A program made the translations under genes and the position numbers. The notes beneath the pieces were generated by a model. It was given only the letters and a program-made list of their open reading frames with translations. It did no database searches and had not been told where the DNA came from. From contig WFTD01000070.1 of assembly GCA_015485755.1 (NCBI GenBank), positions 1 through 11,923 on the forward strand: a stretch of DNA of 11,923 bases. The letters are read 5' to 3'. This DNA is from Patescibacteria group bacterium (GTDB lineage: Bacteria > Patescibacteriota > Patescibacteriia > S139-126). Shown in pieces: positions 1 to 7,649 of this stretch. The first letter of the stretch is position 1. Every line of letters starts with the position of its first letter.

Positions 1-1565
1 AGGTTATCTATTATATTTTGTTGTTCTTTTATTGATTCCAGCAACACTACTGTTAACTTTGCATAATCAAGTGATTTATACCCCCGACTATCTGTTTTTA
101 CTAATTCAGGAAAGTACCTCTCTACCTCCTGAGCAATTAACCCCAATTGCCTTCCTTTGGGCAAATTAAAACCTGTATCTTCACGCCAGCGAAAGGAGAC
201 AGATCTCATCTTCATTACCTTATCTAGAATATTAGTTAGAGTTTTTATGTCAGTCTTTAAGCGAATATCAGAAGAATTCCAAGAGCCAGTAGAATACGCA
301 TCCCCATCAACAACTAGTTTATAAGCAGCATCCGGAGTGCTAGTACCAACACCCACTCTCCCCGATACTACCAAACCATTGCTGCCAGTGTTGGCGCTAG
401 TATAAGAACCGATGCTTAATGATGATCCTTGGAGATGAAGGAGGTTGTCATTTCTTAATAAGAAACGAGCGTCATAGTCAACACTATTAGAAATATCATT
501 TTTAAAATCAATATAAGGATAATCGCCATCCCGCACCAATTCAATCAATCCGCCAGATATTTGAGTTCCATTAACAGTGGGATTGCTTTGATAAGTATTT
601 CCCACTATATGAAGGGTGGCTTTAGGAGTTGTTGTGCCTACGCCAATTTTCCAATTTGTATTACTTGGATAAAGATCACTACCAGTCAAACCCCAATAAC
701 CTGTATTATCCCAACTATTAATACAATCAGACCCCAAACAAAACTGGCTATTAGTAGTGATATCCCCTTGAGCTAACAGGTTTCCACTTTCGTCAACTTC
801 CAAAACAGTTGAATTGGCGCCGTTATTGATACGGAAAAAATTGGTTGAATTGCCATCCCGATCAATCCTAATTTGAAAATCGCCTGTAGAATTGAAATAG
901 CCCAAATAATCAACATCAATATCGCTGTTCCAGCCGTCCATCTTGAGAAAATACCCCAAATCACCGCCGCTTTGTTGGAGATAAAGAACGGTGGCTGCGC
1001 TGCCTCCGCCAAAAGTATTGGTAAAAGAAACAAGATTGCCGCTAGACAAGCTGTCTGTTACTGACAGCGTTCCCAATAAAGTGGTGTTGTTTTCCACCCG
1101 CAAGTTATTGCTAATATAAATATCAGATAAAACGCTGATATCGCCAGGACCGCGATAATATGGAAAATTTGAAAAATTACCAACTATAACTGGCCCGTTA
1201 GCCTCCAAAATCCCACTTGCATAATTATTGCCATTCAAAGCATCCCAACCGCCACTAACATCGCCAAGTCCAATATAACCTGGCATCAATTGCGTCCAAT
1301 TGCTAGGATTTTGGGAAATGTCATCCAGCTCATTGCCGTCATTGTTGTATTTAAATATTCGCAGCTCCCCTGATGTTCCCTGCAGACAAGTTGCATAAGA
1401 AAAAAGCGGCGGAGAAACATTGCAAGAAAGATCAGTCAAAGGATCGCAGCTAGGCTCAGTCCAGTTGCCATTCCAGCACTGGCCAGATTGAGCCTGGACT
1501 TTGCCAGCAACCAACAAGAGCAAAACCAGCGCTAACCATCCACTCCAAAATAACTTAAATTTCAT
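1..1565 (-). CDS. Secreted fibre-like protein with C-terminal Peptidase_S74 chaperone domain (3' end outside window)
   Basis: My reading of the minus strand from ATG at 1565-1563 stays open to the window edge (521 codons). Residues 1-25 form a signal peptide (MKFK, hydrophobic 11-20, cleavage probably after VQA). A Cys-containing segment (C30, C40, C48, C60) follows, then a long Gly/Asn/Ser/Thr-rich beta-type region. Two tail-fibre-like repeats appear near 307-314 (IGVGTTTP) and 404-411 (VGVGTSTP), each followed by a 'LHIVG/LVVDG'-like strand. Residues 429-521 match the S74 intramolecular chaperone: SDIRLK at 432-437, GLIAQEVE at 475-482, and a final helix. S432 and K437 have the same spacing as the Ser587-Lys592 catalytic dyad of human MYRF. 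The family trimerises fibres and then cuts itself off. A surface adhesin or fibre is inferred; a prophage origin is possible, but no other phage gene is seen. No SD precedes the ATG. High confidence in the domain, low in the biological role. Confidence 0.88.
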   Translation of the reverse strand, partial: MKFKLFWSGWLALVLLLLVAGKVQAQSGQCWNGNWTEPSCDPLTDLSCNVSPPLFSYATCLQGTSGELRIFKYNNDGNELDDISQNPSNWTQLMPGYIGLGDVSGGWDALNGNNYASGILEANGPVIVGNFSNFPYYRGPGDISVLSDIYISNNLRVENNTTLLGTLSVTDSLSSGNLVSFTNTFGGGSAATVLYLQQSGGDLGYFLKMDGWNSDIDVDYLGYFNSTGDFQIRIDRDGNSTNFFRINNGANSTVLEVDESGNLLAQGDITTNSQFCLGSDCINSWDNTGYWGLTGSDLYPSNTNWKIGVGTTTPKATLHIVGNTYQSNPTVNGTQISGGLIELVRDGDYPYIDFKNDISNSVDYDARFLLRNDNLLHLQGSSLSIGSYTSANTGSNGLVVSGRVGVGTSTPDAAYKLVVDGDAYSTGSWNSSDIRLKTDIKTLTNILDKVMKMRSVSFRWREDTGFNLPKGRQLGLIAQEVERYFPELVKTDSRGYKSLDYAKLTVVLLESIKEQQNIIDN

Positions 1566-1587
1566 AGTCATAAACGCAAACTTTAAT

Positions 1588-1616
1588 TTGACTCTCAGCT
1601 GTTTAAATTATACAAT
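1588..1616 (+). promoter_or_regulatory. Promoter of the hypothetical gene / lemA transcript
   Basis: TTGACT (1588-1593), a 17-bp spacer and TACAAT (1611-1616) form a good sigma70-type promoter. The predicted start near 1623 leaves only about 14 nt before the ATG at 1637, with no SD in it. Confidence 0.6.
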
Positions 1617-1635
1617 ATAACTGCTTAAAATTCAA
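1607..1635 (-). promoter_or_regulatory. Promoter of the S74 fibre gene
   Basis: On the minus strand, TTGAAT (1635-1630), a 17-bp spacer and a perfect TATAAT (1612-1607) lie upstream of the ATG at 1565. The predicted transcription start is near 1600, leaving a leader of about 35 nt. Its -10 box overlaps the -10 box of the opposite promoter by two bases. Confidence 0.6.
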
Positions 1636-1636
1636 A

Positions 1637-2269
1637 ATGTCAGACCTACAAAAAAAATTATTACTGCTAATTGTCGCTATGGGAGGGCTGGTTGCTATCT
1701 TGGCAATTGGCATTTGGTGGCAGAAAAAATCGCTCAACAATATCAAACCAGACACTCAAACAACCTACCAACAGGACCAAACCAAAACCAAAGAGCCAGT
1801 CGTCAATGTCAATGAAACCAAACCCCTCACCCCTAGCCAAGAAAAAGTAAAATCTATAATTCCTGAATCTGACTTGGACGAGTTCAATCTGTCTGATAAA
1901 ATAATAGATAAAGATTTTTTGTATAACAAATACTTATCCCCCGCTTTCAATCGCAGCGGAACAATCAAGACGATTTCACCGGCTGACAGTTCCTTTATTT
2001 TTGTTGACGATTCACTGGGAAAAGAAAAGGAATACAAAGTAATAGTTGATAACAATACCAAAATTTATATCAAATACATTGAATATATCTATCCTGATGC
2101 TGAAGCTGAGGAGCCAATTGGTGAAAATATAAAAAACCGCGAAGCGCAACTATCTGAGCTGCAACCAGGTGATACAATAAATATCCGTTCGCGTGAAATT
2201 ATAAATTCAGGAAAATTCTTGGCTGAAGAAATTAGAGTAAAAAGAAATTTAGTTATTTACCAAAAATAA
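1637..2269 (+). CDS. Membrane-anchored hypothetical protein with OB-like (DUF5666-type) C-terminal region
   Basis: A 210-residue protein. Residues 8-27 form one hydrophobic segment ending in WW and a basic stretch, so the protein is probably anchored with its bulk outside. Residues 35-75 are a Gln/Thr/Lys/Pro-rich linker. The C-terminal part (about 105-205) reads as a beta-barrel: GTIKTIS, then a strand with FIFVDD, a 'NNTKIYI' strand, a 'LSELQPGDTINIRSR' turn and a closing 'AEEIRVKR' strand. That order resembles the DUF5666/OB-fold pattern seen in many secreted bacterial proteins; this is pattern resemblance only. It is read from the 1588-1616 promoter and is probably cotranscribed with lemA 59 bases downstream. 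The last five codons and the stop are the first copy of a 17-bp tandem repeat. Function is unknown. Confidence 0.75.
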   Translation: MSDLQKKLLLLIVAMGGLVAILAIGIWWQKKSLNNIKPDTQTTYQQDQTKTKEPVVNVNETKPLTPSQEKVKSIIPESDLDEFNLSDKIIDKDFLYNKYLSPAFNRSGTIKTISPADSSFIFVDDSLGKEKEYKVIVDNNTKIYIKYIEYIYPDAEAEEPIGENIKNREAQLSELQPGDTINIRSREIINSGKFLAEEIRVKRNLVIYQK

Positions 2270-2303
2270 TTATTTACCAAAAATAATTATTTATCAAAAA
2301 TAA
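2253..2303 (+). repeat. Three tandem copies of a 17-bp unit over the stop codon
   Basis: Unit TTATTTACCAAAAATAA at 2253-2269, 2270-2286 and 2287-2303 (third copy with C to T at one site). The first copy encodes the last residues and the TAA stop of the preceding gene. Because 17 is not a multiple of three, the three TAA triplets fall in three different frames. Confidence 0.9.
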
Positions 2304-2328
2304 ACTATTAACCATTAAACAGAAAAAT

Positions 2329-2889
2329 ATGGCTACAACCTGGATTATCTTAGCTATTTTGGCGGCAATTATCGTTTGGATAATCAGCATCTACAATGGC
2401 CTCATTCGCTTAAAAAACCGAGTGGATGAAGCATGGGCAGATATTGATGTCCAACTCAAAAGGAGATATGACCTTATTCCCAATTTGGTTGAAACAGTTA
2501 AAGGCTACGCCAAACACGAGCGAGAGCTCTTTACCAAAGTAACTGAAGCGCGCAGCCGCGCTATGCAAGCTGGATCTCTCAAAGACAAAGCTGAAGCTGA
2601 AAATATGCTGTCACAAACTCTCAAATCATTGTTTGCTGTGGCAGAAAATTACCCCGAATTAAAAGCTAGTGAAAATTTTGCCAAATTGCAGGACGAACTC
2701 ACTGACACAGAAAACAAAATTCAAGCAGCGCGCAGATTTTACAATGGCCAAGTCAGGGACTTCAATACCAAAATTCAAATCTTCCCCAACAACCTTATTG
2801 CTAATATGCTAGGGTTTGCCCCGCGCGAATTTTTTGAAATAGAAGAAGAGGAAGCTAGAGAGCCAGTCAAGGTAGATTTTGACAACTAA
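2329..2889 (+). CDS. lemA: LemA family membrane protein
   Basis: A 186-residue protein of normal LemA length. Residues 4-22 are a single N-terminal membrane helix, expected to leave a very short outer end and a helical-bundle body. The family signature follows: NRVDEAWADIDVQLKRR at 30-46, DLIPNLVETVKGYAKHE at 48-64, ARRFYNGQVRDFN at 134-146, and NMLGF at 159-163. The C-terminus is acidic (IEEEEARE). The molecular role of LemA is not settled; it is often next to HtpX-type proteases, as here, which suggests a link with envelope quality control. The ATG at 2329 is the only start giving the complete helix; no SD precedes it. It probably shares the transcript that begins near 1623. Confidence 0.95.
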   Translation: MATTWIILAILAAIIVWIISIYNGLIRLKNRVDEAWADIDVQLKRRYDLIPNLVETVKGYAKHERELFTKVTEARSRAMQAGSLKDKAEAENMLSQTLKSLFAVAENYPELKASENFAKLQDELTDTENKIQAARRFYNGQVRDFNTKIQIFPNNLIANMLGFAPREFFEIEEEEAREPVKVDFDN

Positions 2890-3064
2890 CCCTCTTGTAA
2901 AAATATTTTTTTCACTTCAAAGCTTGCAAATATAATTTGCGGGCCAGCAATAGGCGTGTTAAAATTTGCGCTTATACGCGCTTAAAGCGCACAAAAATAG
3001 ATGGTGGAGAGAGATCCAGGGTTTGTGTTTGTGTTTTTGTTGCTAAGGTAATTTTTGTTTTTTT

Positions 3065-3224
3065 CTGGATGCCGCATCATCCCGTTATTAAGCAGGATAA
3101 AAGTGCGGCATGACAAGAGGGGTGGATACCTACTCTAAGGCCGGCATGACAAGAAGGGGGTGTTGGTGCCATAGCAAGCGCGGCGTGACAAGAAAAAAGC
3201 TGAGGGCAGACAGACGATATGACA
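3065..3224 (+). repeat. Decayed tandem array of a palindromic repeat
   Basis: Four imperfect copies start with a CTGGAT-like end and finish with GGC(A/G)TGACA: about 3065-3115, 3122-3151, 3163-3190 and 3200-3224. The final (A/G)TGACA blocks are 34-39 bases apart. The first copy is still palindromic: ATGCCGCA (3069-3076) pairs with TGCGGCAT (3104-3111) around an insert with its own short ATCC/GGAT pairing. The ends resemble a dispersed palindromic repeat type known from several bacterial groups (CTGGATGCCG...CGGCATGACA). Later copies have lost most of the 5' half. Confidence 0.6.
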
Positions 3225-3264
3225 AAAAACTGGATTGTATTATAATTCTGGATTGTATTATAAT
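3219..3264 (+). promoter_or_regulatory. htpX promoter with doubled -10 box
   Basis: ATGACA (3219-3224, the end of the last repeat copy), a 16-bp spacer and TATAAT (3241-3246) predict a start near 3253 and an 18-nt leader. The second TATAAT (3259-3264) lies six bases before the ATG at 3271 and would give an essentially leaderless transcript, but its -35 partner (TTGTAT, 3235-3240) is weak. Confidence 0.45.
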
Positions 3265-3265
3265 T
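3230..3265 (+). repeat. Perfect 18-bp tandem duplication in front of htpX
   Basis: CTGGATTGTATTATAATT at 3230-3247 is repeated without change at 3248-3265. Each copy carries a TATAAT box, so the htpX promoter region has two -10 boxes 18 bp apart. Confidence 0.95.
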
Positions 3266-3270
3266 ATATT

Positions 3271-4143
3271 ATGTACAAACAAATAACTGCCAACAAAAGA
3301 AAATCTGCCCTACTTGTTGTTATCTTTATTAGCTTAATAATATTTTTGGGGTATGTGATTGGCCAGGCCACTGGTTATGGCTACGGCGGTTTGATACTAG
3401 CTATGGTTATTTCTCTACTGATGACTTTGGTTAGTTACTATAGCGGCGACAAAATTGCGCTGGCCGCCAGCGGAGCGCAAGGCCCAATCAGCAAAAATGA
3501 CAACCCCTATGTATATCGGATGGTAGAAAATCTTTGCATTACCGCCGGTTTGCCAATGCCAAAAATATACATCATCCCCGACCCAGCAATGAACGCCTTT
3601 GCTACCGGCAGAGACCCTAAACACGCCTCTATCGCTCTCACTCAGGGCATAATTGACAACTTGGAAAATGAAGAGCTTGAAGGCGTTATTGCCCATGAAT
3701 TGTCACATATTAAAAATTATGACATTAGACTGATGACGCTAGTTATAGTGCTGGTGGGATCAGTTACTTTGCTGGCAGACTGGTTTTTGCGTTGGTCATT
3801 CTTCTCCCGCTCCGATGACCGCAATTCCAACAATAGCATTTTTATAATCGTTGGTCTTATTTTGGCTATATTATCACCTCTATTTGCCCAACTAATCCAA
3901 TTGGCTATTTCCCGCAAACGAGAATTTTTGGCAGACGCATCTGCGGCTCTACTCACCCGCTATCCTGAAGGGCTGGCGCGCGCTTTAGAAAAAATAGCCA
4001 ACCGCCCTAACCTGGCAAGAGTCAATAAAGCGACTGCTCACCTCTTTATTGCTTCTCCCCTGTCAGGCAAAAGCCTCTCCCGGCTATTCTCAACCCATCC
4101 GCCAATAGAAGAAAGAATAAAAGTGCTCCGACAAATGGCCTAA
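3271..4143 (+). CDS. htpX: HtpX-type membrane zinc metalloprotease (M48)
   Basis: A 290-residue protein, close to the 293 of E. coli HtpX. Hydrophobic segments lie at about 12-30, 39-57, 154-172 and 189-212. The zinc site is complete: HELSH at 142-146 (H142, E143, H146), with the third ligand E218 in REFLADASA. The family blocks GLPMPKIYIIPDPAMNAFATG (93-113) and STHPPIEERI (274-283) are present. HtpX degrades damaged membrane proteins with its active site on the cytoplasmic side. I chose ATG 3271: a longer reading from TTG 3235 would translate the 18-bp promoter duplication and add 12 residues not typical of the family. LemA lies upstream and clpC downstream, so this is part of a protein quality-control neighbourhood. 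It probably has its own promoter. Confidence 0.95.
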   Translation: MYKQITANKRKSALLVVIFISLIIFLGYVIGQATGYGYGGLILAMVISLLMTLVSYYSGDKIALAASGAQGPISKNDNPYVYRMVENLCITAGLPMPKIYIIPDPAMNAFATGRDPKHASIALTQGIIDNLENEELEGVIAHELSHIKNYDIRLMTLVIVLVGSVTLLADWFLRWSFFSRSDDRNSNNSIFIIVGLILAILSPLFAQLIQLAISRKREFLADASAALLTRYPEGLARALEKIANRPNLARVNKATAHLFIASPLSGKSLSRLFSTHPPIEERIKVLRQMA

Positions 4144-4147
4144 TACC

Positions 4148-4175
4148 TTGAAAAAAATAAAAAATATATTATAAT
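4148..4175 (+). promoter_or_regulatory. clpC promoter
   Basis: TTGAAA (4148-4153), a 16-bp spacer and TATAAT (4170-4175) lie just after the htpX stop. The predicted start near 4182 leaves about 25 nt before ATG 4207, with no SD. No CtsR- or CIRCE-like operator is visible. Confidence 0.6.
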
Positions 4176-4206
4176 AAAATCCAATTTAATTATTTCTTGT
4201 TTTCTT

Positions 4207-6693
4207 ATGATGGACGAACAAATTTTTAACAAATTCACCAAGCATCTCAAAAATACCCTAAAAACAGCTGGTTATCTAGCCAAACAAGACAACAAAAAAA
4301 GGGTGGAGCCCATCCACCTCCTGCAAGGCATTCTTCACCAGCAGGGCAGTTTGGCAGCTGAAGTCTTGCACAAAAACGGCATAACCATTACCCCGACCAA
4401 CATCGCTCCAACCAACCCCCCTATCAACCCCAGAACTATCACTTTGGAACTCAGCGAGCATGCCCGCCGCATCTTTACCAAAATGATAAATATCGCCTTT
4501 GAGTATCAACACCTTTACATTGGCACTGAACATCTGCTTATGGCTATTTTGCTTCTGCCGGATGAAGAAATTAATCGCTTTCTAAGCAAATACAAAAAAG
4601 ACGTCAAGCAAATAAAATATCACCTGGAAAGCATTTTACACTCAACTTCTCACTTTTCTGATATAGCCAATATGTTCTCTGACTTTTTGGGAGACAGGCA
4701 AACGATGGAAAGACAACCTCTACCACATCGCCCTACTGATAAACAATCCTTGCTTGAAATGTTTACCACTGACCTGACCAGCCCTATTATCCAAAAAAAT
4801 ATTGATCCAGTTATCGGCCGTAACAAAGAAATAGAAAGGTTGGTGCAAATTCTAGCGCGCCGCCACAAAAACAACCCTCTCCTTATCGGTGAGCCAGGAG
4901 TGGGAAAAACCGCTATTGTAGAAGGGCTTGCTAAAAAAATAATGACAGGTGAAGTTCCGGAAGTTCTAAAAGGCAAGAAAATTCTTAGCTTGGACTTGGG
5001 ATTGCTGGTTGCTGGCACAATGTACAGAGGAGAATTTGAAGCTAGGCTGAAAAATATTCTTGACGAAATCAAAGCAAATCCTGACATTATTATCTTTATT
5101 GATGAAATTCACAATATTATCGGCGCTGGTTCAACTACTGGGGGCACGATGGATGCGGCCAACCTCATCAAGCCCGCTCTTGCCCGAGGGGAAATTAGAT
5201 GCATTGGCGCAACTACCCACGCTGAATTTAGAAAATACATAGAAACAGACGCCGCCCTAGAAAGGCGCTTTCAGACCATCTATGTAGAAGAAGCGTCAGT
5301 TGAAGAAACAAAATCAATTCTAAAAGGATTGAAAAAATATTATGAAGATTTCCATCAAGTCAAAATAACCGATGAAGCAATTGAAACTGCTATTGCCTTA
5401 TCTGTAAAATTTATTCCCGAAAAATTTTTACCAGACAAAGCAATTGATATTATTGATGAATCAGCTAGCAGAGTAAGAATAAAGCAACAGCCGTTGCCGT
5501 GGCAAAAAACAGTAAACCAATACAACCAAGAATTACAAAAAATTGAACAGCAAAAAGATGAGGCTATTTTGGCTGAGGATTATGATACCGCTCTTGACCT
5601 CAAAGACCGCTCTGTCAAACTCAAAAATGAAATAAAAAGAATAACCGCCAAATACAAGAAAAAAACAGCGCCAGTTTTGGTTAGCAGAAAAGATATAGTT
5701 GAAGTTGTCAGCCAAATGACCAATATTCCTGAATCTTACTTAACCGCCCAAGGCAATAATTTGGTCAAACAGCTAAGCCGCCGCCTCAAGCAAAAAATCA
5801 TTGGACAAAACGAAGCGATTGATGAACTGGCCAATATTATCAAACGGGCTCAACTGGGCATTGCCGAGCATACTAGACCAATTGGCTCTTTCCTTTTCTT
5901 GGGCCCATCTGGCGTAGGCAAAACTGAACTGGCGCGACTGCTAGCCCGAGAATACTTTGGCCGAGAAGATGCTTTGATTAAAATTGATATGTCTGAATAC
6001 GCTGAAAGTTTTAATATTTCCAAATTAATCGGCGCTCCAGCTGGATATGTCGGCTACAAAGAGGGCGGCAAACTTACCCAAAGCGTCCGCCGTCGGCCTT
6101 ATTCAGTTGTTCTGTTTGACGAAATAGAAAAGGGCCACCCTGAAGTAGCCAACTTGTTGTTGCAAATTTTGGACGAGGGTTATATAACTGACGCAGAGGG
6201 CAGAAAGGTTGATTTCAAAAATACAATTGTTATTATCACATCCAATATTGCCTCTGACAAATTTAGCGAACAGATAAATCTAGGATTTGCCGCAAGCAAA
6301 CAAAAACAAAAAAATTCCTTTGACAAAATCAAGCAGCAAGTACTGGCTGAATTGGAGGAAAACTTTAAGCCTGAACTAATCAACCGTTTGGACAAAATAA
6401 TTGTTTTTAACGCTTTGGGAGAGGCTGAACTCAAAAAAATCACCAAACTAAACTTAAATGAATTAACCGCTAGGTTAAAACAAAAAGATATAGACCTGAC
6501 CTACTCTGACAGAATCATTCCCTACCTAACAAAACTAAGCTATAACCCGCTCAAAGGAGCGCGGGAAATCAAAAGGGTTATTCAAGCAAATATTGAACAG
6601 CCGATTGTAGAAATGCTGCTGCAAGACCCTGCTAGACGCAAATTCTATCTTGATTACAAAAACAAACAACTTACCATCACTCCTAAAAAATAA
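4207..6693 (+). CDS. clpC: ATP-dependent Clp protease ATP-binding subunit ClpC
   Basis: An 828-residue Hsp100 unfoldase, normal ClpC length. Order of parts: double Clp_N repeat (about 5-145), linker, first AAA+ module with Walker A GEPGVGKT (228-235), pore loop GTMYRGEFE (270-278), Walker B IIIFIDE (294-300) and ERRF (352-355). A UVR-type helical hairpin follows (about 440-480, with 'EDYDTALDLKD'). The second AAA+ module has Walker A GPSGVGKT (566-573), pore loop GYVGYKEGG (613-621), Walker B VVLFDE (634-639) and sensor-2 GAR (784-786). LGF at 692-694 sits where ClpP-binding ClpC/ClpA proteins carry their (L/I/V)GF loop, so it should feed a ClpP peptidase encoded elsewhere. The UVR motif separates it from ClpB and ClpA. 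Two ATGs stand in tandem (4207, 4210); either may start it. comF follows after 6 bases. Confidence 0.97.
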   Translation: MMDEQIFNKFTKHLKNTLKTAGYLAKQDNKKRVEPIHLLQGILHQQGSLAAEVLHKNGITITPTNIAPTNPPINPRTITLELSEHARRIFTKMINIAFEYQHLYIGTEHLLMAILLLPDEEINRFLSKYKKDVKQIKYHLESILHSTSHFSDIANMFSDFLGDRQTMERQPLPHRPTDKQSLLEMFTTDLTSPIIQKNIDPVIGRNKEIERLVQILARRHKNNPLLIGEPGVGKTAIVEGLAKKIMTGEVPEVLKGKKILSLDLGLLVAGTMYRGEFEARLKNILDEIKANPDIIIFIDEIHNIIGAGSTTGGTMDAANLIKPALARGEIRCIGATTHAEFRKYIETDAALERRFQTIYVEEASVEETKSILKGLKKYYEDFHQVKITDEAIETAIALSVKFIPEKFLPDKAIDIIDESASRVRIKQQPLPWQKTVNQYNQELQKIEQQKDEAILAEDYDTALDLKDRSVKLKNEIKRITAKYKKKTAPVLVSRKDIVEVVSQMTNIPESYLTAQGNNLVKQLSRRLKQKIIGQNEAIDELANIIKRAQLGIAEHTRPIGSFLFLGPSGVGKTELARLLAREYFGREDALIKIDMSEYAESFNISKLIGAPAGYVGYKEGGKLTQSVRRRPYSVVLFDEIEKGHPEVANLLLQILDEGYITDAEGRKVDFKNTIVIITSNIASDKFSEQINLGFAASKQKQKNSFDKIKQQVLAELEENFKPELINRLDKIIVFNALGEAELKKITKLNLNELTARLKQKDIDLTYSDRIIPYLTKLSYNPLKGAREIKRVIQANIEQPIVEMLLQDPARRKFYLDYKNKQLTITPKK

Positions 6694-6699
6694 CTCTCA

Positions 6700-7356
6700 G
6701 TGATAAAAATTATCAAACAAATATTAAAGCTAATCTTCCCGCGGGAATGCTTTGGTTGCGGCTGTCTTGATACTTTGGTTTGTCCCAACTGCTTCAAACG
6801 CATACCTATCAGGCCCTACCAAAGGGAAAAAATAAAATACCAAGACTATCTTGACAAGGTGCTTATTGCCACTTTCTACTCCCATCCGCTCGTACCAAAG
6901 TTAATTGAGCAATTCAAATACTACGCCCAACAAGAATTAGCAAATGTCTTGGGAGAAATTATGTTCAACTTTATCAAACAGAACCGATTGGAAAAAACCC
7001 TGGCCAATTTCTATTTAGTTCCGCTGCCTTTGCATCGCCGCCGCTTGCTTGAACGAGGCTTTAACCAAAGCCAACTGCTAGCTGACTATTTGAGCCAATG
7101 CTTGTCTTTGCCGATTATTTCTGAAAATCTCTGGCGGAAAAAATATAGAAAACAACAAGCAAAACTATCAGCCAAAAAAAGGCTGGACAATATCAAAGGA
7201 GCTTTTGCGATAAGGGAAAAAAATATTTTCTTTGGCAAAAAAATATTGCTAGTTGACGATGTGGTAACTACAGGAGCTAGCCTCAATGAAGCTGCTAAAG
7301 TTGTAAGGTTGGCAGGGGCAAGTACCGTCTGGGGAATAACCATTGCCAAAAATTAA
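6700..7356 (+). CDS. comF: ComF family phosphoribosyltransferase-like protein
   Basis: A 218-residue protein. It starts with a four-Cys zinc ribbon, C17-x2-C20 and C28-x2-C31, typical of ComF. The central block has LHRRRLLERGFNQSQLLA (111-128), then KxxQxxLSxKxRxxN (about 151-164). The PRPP-binding loop KILLVDDVVTTGAS is at 181-194. ComF proteins are needed for DNA uptake by naturally competent bacteria, acting in the cytoplasm next to the ComFA helicase; the reaction is not firmly established. The start is GTG at 6700, only 6 bases after the clpC stop, with no SD, so translation probably depends on ribosomes finishing clpC. No other competence gene is in view. Confidence 0.93.
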   Translation: MIKIIKQILKLIFPRECFGCGCLDTLVCPNCFKRIPIRPYQREKIKYQDYLDKVLIATFYSHPLVPKLIEQFKYYAQQELANVLGEIMFNFIKQNRLEKTLANFYLVPLPLHRRRLLERGFNQSQLLADYLSQCLSLPIISENLWRKKYRKQQAKLSAKKRLDNIKGAFAIREKNIFFGKKILLVDDVVTTGASLNEAAKVVRLAGASTVWGITIAKN

Positions 7357-7373
7357 CCCCTCCATACCGCCCT

Positions 7374-7402
7374 TTGACAGAATGAATATTTTTTTATACA
7401 AT
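7374..7402 (+). promoter_or_regulatory. Promoter of the tRNA-Ser genes
   Basis: Perfect TTGACA (7374-7379), a 17-bp spacer and TACAAT (7397-7402) predict a start near 7409, about 19 nt before the tRNA. It is the strongest promoter by match in the window and may also serve the second tRNA-Ser, for which I see no good promoter of its own. Confidence 0.75.
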
Positions 7403-7427
7403 AGAAAAGATTTTAAAATAAAAAAAT

Positions 7428-7518
7428 GGAAGGGTGGCTGAGTGGTTGAAGGCGACGGTCTTGAAAACCGTTGAGGGTGATGAGCCCTCCGTGGGTTCGA
7501 ATCCCACCCCTTCCGCCA
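7428..7518 (+). tRNA. tRNA-Ser (anticodon TGA)
   Basis: Acceptor GGAAGGG (7428-7434) pairs with CCCTTCC (7508-7514); G73 and an encoded CCA (7516-7518) follow. The anticodon stem ACGGT/ACCGT holds loop CTTGAAA with anticodon TGA at 7462-7464. A long variable arm (GAGGG...CCCTC) and GGTTCGAATCC in the T arm mark a class II serine tRNA. It reads UCA and, by wobble, other UCN codons. Confidence 0.97.
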
Positions 7519-7649
7519 ATAAATTTTACTGCACGCAAAATCACAACAGTTGATTATAAGTAGCTAATTGGCATTTACAAGCACAAAATTCTAAAGACAA
7601 AAAGATCTTTCCCTAACTACCAGCTACTAACTACTATCTACTTAATCAA

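Larger units (their letters stand above)
2890..3270. other. Intergenic region without a gene, carrying repeat debris and the htpX promoter
   Basis: This 381-base stretch holds no credible coding sequence. Its first part is AT-rich with a small perfect hairpin (GCAAAT/ATTTGC, 2926-2940) that has no following T-run, and a GCGC-rich near-palindrome at about 2970-2990. Bases 3010-3064 are G/T-rich and low in complexity. From 3065 onward the base composition rises in G+C and shows a decayed repeat array (separate entry), then the duplicated promoter segment of htpX. Confidence 0.6.

Noticed and set aside
561..1064. Short reading frames at 561-776 (+), 773-1033 (-) and 873-1064 (+)
   Set aside because: All lie inside the S74 fibre gene in other frames and have no promoter, SD or family features.
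2926..2940. Hairpin GCAAAT/ATTTGC as lemA terminator
   Set aside because: Six weak base pairs and no T-run; termination after lemA remains unexplained.
3001..3051. 16-codon reading frame starting ATGGTGGAG
   Set aside because: No SD or promoter, and its second half is low-complexity G/T sequence.
3065..3265. CRISPR array
   Set aside because: Copies are degenerate, spacing is irregular, there are no unique spacers of constant length between exact repeats, and no cas gene is near.
3235..3270. TTG at 3235 as start of htpX, adding 12 residues
   Set aside because: The added residues only translate the 18-bp promoter duplication; the ATG at 3271 gives the normal HtpX length and start.
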